A stretch of DNA of 64,000 nt from Candidatus Laterigemmans baculatus (GTDB lineage: Bacteria; Planctomycetota; Planctomycetia; Pirellulales; Pirellulaceae), in assembly GCF_010367455.1 (NCBI RefSeq), contig NZ_WRPR01000028.1, positions 29,214 through 93,213 on the forward strand. The letters are read 5' to 3'. Positions 58,440 to 64,000 of this stretch are shown here, in pieces (positions within the stretch are counted from its first letter, which is position 1; the number at the start of each line of letters is the position of its first letter). A model generated the notes under the pieces. The model was not told the origin of the DNA. It saw only the letters and a program-made list of their open reading frames with translations, and ran no database searches. Position numbers and translations under genes: made by a program.

Positions 58440-59597
58440 ATGTCGGTACGGAAGCTGACGATCGGTCTGCTGGCCGCTGCCGCCCTGCTGGCTGGGCCAC
58501 GGGGGGTGGAGGCACAAGAGCACATACCTGAGCACATGCCTGTTGCCGACCCTTTGTACTTCGAGCCCGATTTCCGGTGGTTCGAACCGGTGACCGACGT
58601 GGACCTCTTGGACATGAAGCCCGAGAAGCGGGCCAGTGTCGGATGGTTTGGAACCTTTGACCGGCTGATGCTGTACACCAGCCGGCCGGAGATTTTCCGC
58701 GAGCCGGGCACCGGTGAAATCTACTCGGATTTCGATCGCGGGTGGGGAAACCGGGTCGACATCGGGTACATGACCGACGATGACCACGGCTGGTTAGCCA
58801 CCTTCACCCACATGGCCGGGCCGAACGCCTACGAGACGCTGCTCGTCGAACGGTTGAACCGGATCAATGAAGAAGAGGCGGCCGGGGACGATGACCTGCT
58901 GACCGACGAGTTCGGCCAGCTGCTCCCGCCGGCCGACCGCAACAACCCGGTCTTCGGGTATCGCGTCTACGAGCTGCAAGACAGCCTCAACGTGATGGAC
59001 CTGCGAGCCTTTGAGCTGAACAAGACTTGGCGGCTCGAGCCGTACCACTACGGCGGCATCCTCGAGCCGATGGTCGGTTTCCGTTACATGGGGCTCCAGG
59101 ATCGCTTCCAGCGGCAGGCGTACGAAGAGGGCATCGCCCTCGACATCGACGGCAACGTGATTCCGATCGAGACGCTGACCACGCAGAGCAGCGACACCGA
59201 CAATAACATGTTCGGCGGCCAGCTCGGCTTCCGCTACTACAAGAGTTTTGTCCGCACGACCTACTCGGCCGAACTGCGGGCTTTTGGGATGGCAAACTTC
59301 CAGACGCATCGCTCGGCGATCGACGAGGTGGTCACCGGCTACGACGACGCTTTGGATGAAGTGGTGCTCGAAGACCGCACCCGCAGCCCGGTGGTGTATG
59401 TCGACAACGACGAGTTTGTGTTCGGCTTCGAAGTTCGCGGGGAAGTCGCCTACCAGCTCACGCGGCACTTCCAACTCCGTGCCGGCTTCCAGGTGGTCGA
59501 CTTGGCTCAAGGGCTGTGGCGTGGGCAGATCAACGATCTGACCGACCAGCAGATGGTGATGGCCGGGGGGACGTTCGGGATCGCCCTGAACCGCTAA
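58440..59597 (+). CDS. Probable outer-membrane beta-barrel protein
   Basis: A 385-residue exported protein of no named family that I can identify. ATG 58440 gives a standard signal peptide (LLAAAALLAGPRGVEA, cut before QEH). The rest is rich in Tyr, Phe and Trp with alternating residues, for example GWGNRVDIGYMTDDDHGWLA, MVGFRYMGLQDRF and LGFRYYKSFVRTTYSAELRA, and closes with a strand-like end GGTFGIALNR, which is typical of barrels that finish at or near an aromatic or charged residue. Planctomycetes carry many such proteins (BBP7-like and others). The role is unknown. A strong terminator follows at 59633. Confidence 0.78.
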   Translation: MSVRKLTIGLLAAAALLAGPRGVEAQEHIPEHMPVADPLYFEPDFRWFEPVTDVDLLDMKPEKRASVGWFGTFDRLMLYTSRPEIFREPGTGEIYSDFDRGWGNRVDIGYMTDDDHGWLATFTHMAGPNAYETLLVERLNRINEEEAAGDDDLLTDEFGQLLPPADRNNPVFGYRVYELQDSLNVMDLRAFELNKTWRLEPYHYGGILEPMVGFRYMGLQDRFQRQAYEEGIALDIDGNVIPIETLTTQSSDTDNNMFGGQLGFRYYKSFVRTTYSAELRAFGMANFQTHRSAIDEVVTGYDDALDEVVLEDRTRSPVVYVDNDEFVFGFEVRGEVAYQLTRHFQLRAGFQVVDLAQGLWRGQINDLTDQQMVMAGGTFGIALNR

Positions 59598-59632
59598 CGG
59601 CCGAAGCGCCGCGAGAGACGCCCCAGCTCCAC

Positions 59633-59674
59633 AAAAAAAGGCGGCTCGGAACCAGTTCCGAGCCGCCTTTTTTT
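59633..59674. terminator. Bidirectional rho-independent terminator
   Basis: Perfect 12-bp GC-rich arms (ggcggctcggaa at 59640-59651 and ttccgagccgcc at 59656-59667) with a 4-nt loop are flanked by seven A on the left and seven T on the right. It can stop transcripts from both directions, namely the outer-membrane protein gene and the small gene at 59699. Confidence 0.95.
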
Positions 59675-59698
59675 CGTCACGTCGCGAGCGAATCCAGC

Positions 59699-59875
59699 TC
59701 AGGCCTGCGACAGGTTTCGCAATTCTTCCAACTCCTGCGACAAGCGGTGCCGCAGCGGACTCTCTGGACGCAGCTCTTCGAGCAGATCTTCCGCCTTCTC
59801 GAACGTCGCTTCGTCCTGGTTCGGGGTGCTGAAGAGCTTGCGAAAACTCTTCTCAACAGTGGCCTCGGTCAGCAA
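59699..59875 (-). CDS. Small 58-residue helical protein with a TTG start
   Basis: A 58-residue protein read from TTG 59875 and supported by a strong ribosome binding site (AAGGAGAG) 5-6 nt upstream. The composition is charged and helical (EKAEDLLEELRPESPLRHRL, SQELEELRNLSQA), suited to a small helical hairpin that binds another protein. No family is recognised. It lies 151 bp after the three-domain lipid enzyme on the same strand and ends just before the strong terminator; it also has its own promoter-like site. The longer frame upstream to 60097 runs into the neighbour gene and is not used. Confidence 0.72.
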   Translation of the reverse strand: MLTEATVEKSFRKLFSTPNQDEATFEKAEDLLEELRPESPLRHRLSQELEELRNLSQA

Positions 59876-59881
59876 GGGAAC

Positions 59882-59888
59882 TCTCCTT
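59882..59888 (-). promoter_or_regulatory. Strong Shine-Dalgarno that sets the TTG start
   Basis: On the minus strand this reads AAGGAGA, about 6 nt before TTG 59875. Most genes here have weak sites, so it stands out and decides the start of the small gene. Confidence 0.8.
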
Positions 59889-59914
59889 CGTGGGGCAATC
59901 AATTGGGCTCCTGT

Positions 59915-59942
59915 AGTGTAGGCACTGGACCCTGCACCGCAA
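59915..59942 (-). promoter_or_regulatory. Sigma-70-like promoter for the small gene
   Basis: On the minus strand TTGCGG (59942-59937) and TACACT (59920-59915) are 16 nt apart. Transcription would begin about 33 nt before the TTG start. Confidence 0.35.
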
Positions 59943-60026
59943 CCCAAATCGTGGCCCCCAGTCGGGGCTCCAGAGGAGGTGGAAAGGAGGGGCGGGCGGC
60001 ACCCGGCGATCGCCTCCTTCCGCGAC

Positions 60027-63000
60027 TTAGCCGACGTTGGCTGCCGACCGGTCGGCGCTCGAACGGTCTTGCGAGACGAGCCCCAGATCGGCGCCATGCC
60101 GGGCCAACGCGGCGATCGTCTTGTCGATTTGTTTAGCGGTATGCGTGGCGGTGATGAAGAACCGCAACCGAGCCGCAGCTTCCTCGACCGCCGGATAGAG
60201 GATCGGTTGGACGTTGATCCCCTCCTGGAACAGACGGTGCGAAAGCCGCAGGGCGAGCAACGAATTGCCGGTGATGATCGGGATCACCGGCGTGCCGCCG
60301 CTCTCGCCGGTATCGAATCCGGCCGCCTTGGCTTTCCGCAAGAACTGCTCACTCCGCTCGCGAAGCCTCTGGACTCGTTCGGGCTCCTGGCGAAGCTGGC
60401 GGAACGCAGCCAGAGCGGCAGCCGCGGCGCTGGGCGGCATCCCCACGCTGAAAACAAAGCCGGGGGCCGTGTACCGCAGCAGCTCCACCAGCGCCGCTGA
60501 GCCGGCAATGTAGCCACCGCAGCTTGCAAAGGACTTGCTGAGCGTTCCCATCCAGATGTCGACGTCGCGGGGGTTCACGCCAAACTGCTCGGCAATTCCT
60601 CGCCCGGTCGCCCCGAGCGTTCCGATGCTGTGCGCTTCATCGACCATCAAGAAGCATTTGTGTTGCTGCTTGACGCGGACGAACTCGGGCAGCTGCGGGA
60701 AATCGCCGTCCATGCTGTACGTCCCTTCGACGATGATCAGCACGCGGCGATACTGGCCCCGGACTTCGCTCAGCAGTGCGTCGAGGGCTCGGAAGTCGTT
60801 GTGCGGAAACGGGCGTCGCCGCGCTCCGGAGAGCACCGCGCCTTGCACGATGCTGTTGTGCGAGAGCGAATCGTGGACGATCAAATCACCCGGACCCACC
60901 AAGTGGCCGATCGTCGTCTCGTTGGTGCTGTGGCCGCCGACAAACACGAGTGCCTGATCGACTCCCACGAAGTCGGCGATCTCTCGCTCGAGCTCCCCGT
61001 GCAGCGGTTTTTCGCCCGAGACGAGACGGCTCGCCGAGACGCTTGTCCCGTACTGGGCGATTGCCGCCTGGGCCGCTGCGACGACGACCGGATCGCCGGA
61101 AAAGCCGAGGTAGTTGTAGCTGGCGAAGCTGATCAGCTCGCGTCCGCCGATCCGCGTCGTATCGCGGACCGTCCCTTCGTGAACGGTGAAGTACGGGTTG
61201 GGGAGACCGGTGAGCTCGACCTGCGCCATCGTCTGTTTCAGCCGCCGGTACTCGGGCAAGTGCTCGAATTGGAACTCCTCGGGCGAGATTTCCCGCGCTG
61301 CCGACGCGGACGGCGTGCCGTTGACGCCGCTGCTGAGCCGAGCCTCAGCCGAGGCTCCCGCACCGCTGCGAAATTCCCCGCCGCCGCTTCCTGGGCCACG
61401 ATTCTCCGCAGCGGCGATCACCCGCTGGACCTGTTGCGGGTCCATGTGCCGCTCGATGGCCGCGGCGACTTCGTTGACCGTCTCGATCTCCAGCAAAATA
61501 TCTTCGGGAAAGCGGCCTCCGAAGGTTTGCTCAAGCGCGTGGGCGATTTCCAGGCGTTCGAGGCTGTCGAGAGCCAGGTCGAGCATGATGTTGGTTTCGG
61601 GGCTCAGGTCGCCCGCCCGCTCGCGAGCGATCTCGCGCACGTGCTGCATGACCGCGGCGACCACTTGCGGGTGCGGCGCGGAACTGTCGGCGGAGCCCGC
61701 GGACGCTTTTTGCGCAGCCGCTTGCATCACGCCGCCGCCGAACCGCCCACCAGTCCGGTCCGGCTCGATTCGCAACTGCTCGCTGCGAGACCACGAAGCG
61801 ATGATGCGGAGGTCGTTCTCCAGGATCGCTTGATGGCAGGCGTGACGCTGAATTTTGCCGCTGCTGGTCTTGGGGACCGAGCTGTTGCGGACGAGGTAGA
61901 CCGCGTCGGGGGGGAGATCGTGCTCGGCGGCGACGGCCCGGCGGATCGAGGTGATCTCGGCATCCCAGTCGAGGTCGCGGCGACGAATCGTCTCGGCCAC
62001 GATCACCAGCTGCTCGCCGTGCGCGTCGTCCTGCATCGAGACGGCGGCCACCGAGCCGGTTTGCACCGCAGCCGAAGCCCGTTCGACGGTCTGTTCGATG
62101 TCCTGCGGATAGCGGTTGACGCCTCGGACAATGATCATGTCCTTGAGCCGCCCCGTCACGAACAATTGGCCTTCATGCAAAAAACCCAAATCGCCGGTTC
62201 GCAGGAAGGGCCCGTCACCATCGGCCGTGACGGCTTCGAAAGTGGCGTGCGTCGCTTCGGGGTTCCGCCAGTAGCCGCGGCCCACGCAGGGGCTTTGGAC
62301 CCAGATCTCGCCGATCTCCCCCCCTGGCATCGGAGCTCGCGTCGTCGGATCGACGATCCGCACCGTCTCGCCCGGCAGCACCGCGCCGCAGCCGACCAGC
62401 GTCCGCGCTTCTTGCGCCCGTTCACCCTCAGCCCCACTGGACTTACTCTCGCCGCTGGTCTCACTCTCGCCGCTGGGCCCACTCGCACCGATCGGGACGG
62501 CGGTTCCCTGGTCGAGCTGGTACTTGTCGAAATCGCGGAGCACCGGCCGCGTTTCGCTCGGGCCGCCGGTCACGATCAGCGTCGTTTCGGCCATTCCATA
62601 GCAGGGCAAAAATGCTTTGGCGTCAAACCCGCAAGGGGCAAAGCGTTCGGCGAACGCCCGCAGCGTCCGTTCGCGGATCGGTTCCGCACCGTTGAAGGCG
62701 ATCTTCCACGACGACAAATCGAGCTGGGCAATCTCCGAGGGCTCGATTTTGTCGACGCACAGCTGGTACCCGAAGTTGGGACCGCCACTGATCACCACTT
62801 TGTACTGGGTGATCGCCTGCAGCCAGCGGATCGGCTTCTGCAGAAACGTCATCGGGCTCATCAACACGTTGGTCGTGCCGAGGAACAGCGGATTGAGCAC
62901 GCCCCCGACCAGCCCCATGTCGTGGTAGGTGGGGAGCCAGGTCAGCCCGATTTCATTATGGCGGGTTTCAAAACCGTAATTGATCAGCTCGCAGTTGCGA

Positions 63001-63602
63001 ACCAAATTTTCGTGCGTCAGGATCACTCCCTTGGGCGAGCCGGTCGAGCCCGAGGTGTACTGCAGCAGCGCGATGTCGGAGGACTGCAAACGGACGGGGC
63101 GGTAGGCCGAGCGGTCGAAAGCTTCAGGGCGATCGGTCGCTAGCAACCGCACGCTCTCGAGCTCTTCGGATTGCTGGGCGTTGGCTTGGATCTGTTCGAC
63201 GACGCTGGCCACCGACAGTCCGAAGCGAGCTTCGGCGTCTTGAGCGATCGAGCGGATCCGAGTCGACTTGCGGTTCTTCCGCGGCGGGAAGGCGGGGACG
63301 GCGATCGCGCCAGCCGCATGGCAAGCATAGAAACCGACGACAAAATCGAGCCCGGGCGGGTAAAACAGCAACACCCGCTCGCCGCCGACCCCCTCGCGCT
63401 GCAGGTACCCGGCCAGCCCCTCGACGCGGTGGAGCAGTTCGCTGTACGACAGTTGCTCGTGGCGCGTTTCAGCGTCGGTGAAGCGATAGGCGAAGTCGTT
63501 AGGCCGCTGCTCCGCCCAGTAGCGGAGAATCTCCACGAAGTTCGTGCGGGGCGGATCGTAGGGGCCAAGGGAACGTTCGAGGTTCACTCTCGCGGGGTCC
63601 AC
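60027..63602 (-). CDS. Fatty acyl-AMP ligase / ACP / alpha-oxoamine synthase fusion
   Basis: One chain of about 1191 residues with three enzymes in order. (1) A fatty acyl-AMP ligase (about 1-590) has the P-loop TSGSTGSPKG (183-192) and FAAL hallmarks WLPTYHDMGLVGG, ISGGPNFGYQLC, AFNGAEPIRE and CYGMAETT. (2) An acyl carrier protein (about 630-720) has S680 in LALDSLERLE as the phosphopantetheine site. (3) A PLP alpha-oxoamine synthase (about 790-1191) has VDEAHSIGTLG, HDSLSHNS and the PLP Lys K1023 in MGTLSKSFASCGGYIAGS, closer to serine palmitoyltransferase than to BioF or Kbl. The order suggests activation, tethering and decarboxylative condensation of a fatty acid with an amino acid. The start is GTG 63602 or GTG 63587; the in-frame region further upstream is a repeat element. 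Confidence 0.9.
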   Translation of the reverse strand: MDPARVNLERSLGPYDPPRTNFVEILRYWAEQRPNDFAYRFTDAETRHEQLSYSELLHRVEGLAGYLQREGVGGERVLLFYPPGLDFVVGFYACHAAGAIAVPAFPPRKNRKSTRIRSIAQDAEARFGLSVASVVEQIQANAQQSEELESVRLLATDRPEAFDRSAYRPVRLQSSDIALLQYTSGSTGSPKGVILTHENLVRNCELINYGFETRHNEIGLTWLPTYHDMGLVGGVLNPLFLGTTNVLMSPMTFLQKPIRWLQAITQYKVVISGGPNFGYQLCVDKIEPSEIAQLDLSSWKIAFNGAEPIRERTLRAFAERFAPCGFDAKAFLPCYGMAETTLIVTGGPSETRPVLRDFDKYQLDQGTAVPIGASGPSGESETSGESKSSGAEGERAQEARTLVGCGAVLPGETVRIVDPTTRAPMPGGEIGEIWVQSPCVGRGYWRNPEATHATFEAVTADGDGPFLRTGDLGFLHEGQLFVTGRLKDMIIVRGVNRYPQDIEQTVERASAAVQTGSVAAVSMQDDAHGEQLVIVAETIRRRDLDWDAEITSIRRAVAAEHDLPPDAVYLVRNSSVPKTSSGKIQRHACHQAILENDLRIIASWSRSEQLRIEPDRTGGRFGGGVMQAAAQKASAGSADSSAPHPQVVAAVMQHVREIARERAGDLSPETNIMLDLALDSLERLEIAHALEQTFGGRFPEDILLEIETVNEVAAAIERHMDPQQVQRVIAAAENRGPGSGGGEFRSGAGASAEARLSSGVNGTPSASAAREISPEEFQFEHLPEYRRLKQTMAQVELTGLPNPYFTVHEGTVRDTTRIGGRELISFASYNYLGFSGDPVVVAAAQAAIAQYGTSVSASRLVSGEKPLHGELEREIADFVGVDQALVFVGGHSTNETTIGHLVGPGDLIVHDSLSHNSIVQGAVLSGARRRPFPHNDFRALDALLSEVRGQYRRVLIIVEGTYSMDGDFPQLPEFVRVKQQHKCFLMVDEAHSIGTLGATGRGIAEQFGVNPRDVDIWMGTLSKSFASCGGYIAGSAALVELLRYTAPGFVFSVGMPPSAAAAALAAFRQLRQEPERVQRLRERSEQFLRKAKAAGFDTGESGGTPVIPIITGNSLLALRLSHRLFQEGINVQPILYPAVEEAAARLRFFITATHTAKQIDKTIAALARHGADLGLVSQDRSSADRSAANVG

Positions 63603-63789
63603 AATGGAGTGTGTCGTTTTTAACGGTTCTACCGTAGCAACTGGAACGCCGTTCTTCCATGGATCGACACGCTCCCGCCTGTGGAGCCAATGGTTCGCCA
63701 GTCCTTCGGGCTGGGAGAAGTTTAACGGATCAGCGGGCCTCCGGCTTATTTTCGCGGAGCGCCAGGCTCTCGAAGAAAACCTGAAACGA
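63603..63789. other. Upstream region of the three-domain enzyme gene
   Basis: No gene. The palindrome gaacgccgttc is at 63644-63654. No clear promoter was found on the minus strand. Any leader or promoter of the fusion gene must be here or inside the adjoining repeat element. Confidence 0.4.
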
Positions 63790-63911
63790 CACCCTCCCCC
63801 CGGGAGCGTCGCGAGGAACGAGCGGGGAGGGGTATGCGCGACGTAGAGCCTCCCCACGGCTGACTTAAGCAGTCCCTCCCCGGGCCTGAGAGCCCGACCC
63901 TCCCGAGGAGG
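63790..63911. repeat. Inverted-repeat MITE-like element, copy 3 (opposite orientation)
   Basis: The element is about 122 bp. Its left end (caccctccccccgggagcgt, then gaggaacgagcggggagggg) matches the right arms of copies 1 and 2 in reverse complement. Its right end (gggcctgagagcccgaccct) matches the left arm of copy 2. It lies upstream of the lipid-enzyme gene, so it may supply promoter or mRNA-end signals. Confidence 0.85.
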
Positions 63912-63917
63912 TCGTGC

Positions 63918-64000
63918 AGTTTTTAGCCCCCTCTCCCCCGAAGGGAATCGCGGCAATCGCTTGACCTTCACCCCCAAACATTTTCGCGATTCTCTTTGGG
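63918..64000. repeat. C/G-tract element, copy 2, cut by the window end
   Basis: This resembles 42553-42640: both have agccccctctccc-like starts, then gaatcgcgg, caccccc and ttcgcgattctctttggg. It continues past the edge of the window. Confidence 0.75.

Noticed and set aside
63603..63977. N-terminal extension of the three-domain enzyme
   Set aside because: It is a translation of the MITE-like element; homology begins after the GTG codons at 63602/63587.

Overview
This window looks like chromosomal DNA from a planctomycete, most likely a member of the Pirellulaceae. The base composition is GC-rich. The lineage markers are very large secreted proteins with an N-terminal LExRxLLA export motif and a dockerin-like C-terminus, a planctomycete cytochrome (PSCyt1/DUF1549/DUF1553) gene followed by a DUF1501 gene, a YdjY-domain lipoprotein, and many palindromic intergenic elements. 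No rRNA, tRNA, CRISPR array, phage gene or transposase was seen.

Left part (1-38 kb): a stand-alone response-regulator receiver gene is followed by two giant minus-strand genes in tandem (887-19909 and 20029-37662, 6340 and about 5877 aa), which fill more than half of the window. They are paralogues that share the export motif, a metzincin-like domain, PPC domains, a long beta-helix-like region, a GEVED domain, an Ig/cadherin-like array, a dockerin-like pair of EF-loops and an acidic tail. The first keeps the zinc-protease motif HExxHxxGxxH. In the second, every zinc ligand and the catalytic Glu are replaced at the aligned positions, so the locus appears to encode an active and an inactive giant surface protein.

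Middle part (38-50 kb): a small TPR protein, a full-length pyruvate carboxylase, a probable two-gene operon of a CobW/G3E GTPase and an exported MsrA, the cytochrome/DUF1501 pair, and a YggS-type PLP protein gene that overlaps a large protein with a weak resemblance to heparinase II/III.

Right part (50-64 kb): a YdjY lipoprotein, a small conserved protein, an ABC-F ATPase (Uup type), a His-rich lipoprotein divergent from a thioredoxin/YHS fusion, a probable outer-membrane barrel protein, a 58-residue protein with a TTG start, and a three-domain enzyme. That enzyme is a fatty acyl-AMP ligase, an acyl carrier protein and an alpha-oxoamine synthase in one chain, with an active-site motif closest to serine palmitoyltransferase. 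It could start a sphingoid-like or amino-ketone lipid pathway.

Intergenic space holds at least three families of inverted-repeat elements: a GGCGCTAGCC-core family, a 120-135 bp element with long terminal inverted repeats (three copies), and a C/G-tract element (two copies, one cut by the window edge). Six unrelated loci carry tandem repeats that all have an 18-bp period. The strongest leads are the protease/pseudo-protease giant pair, the three-domain lipid enzyme, the recurring small module in the giant proteins, and the 18-bp repeat habit.
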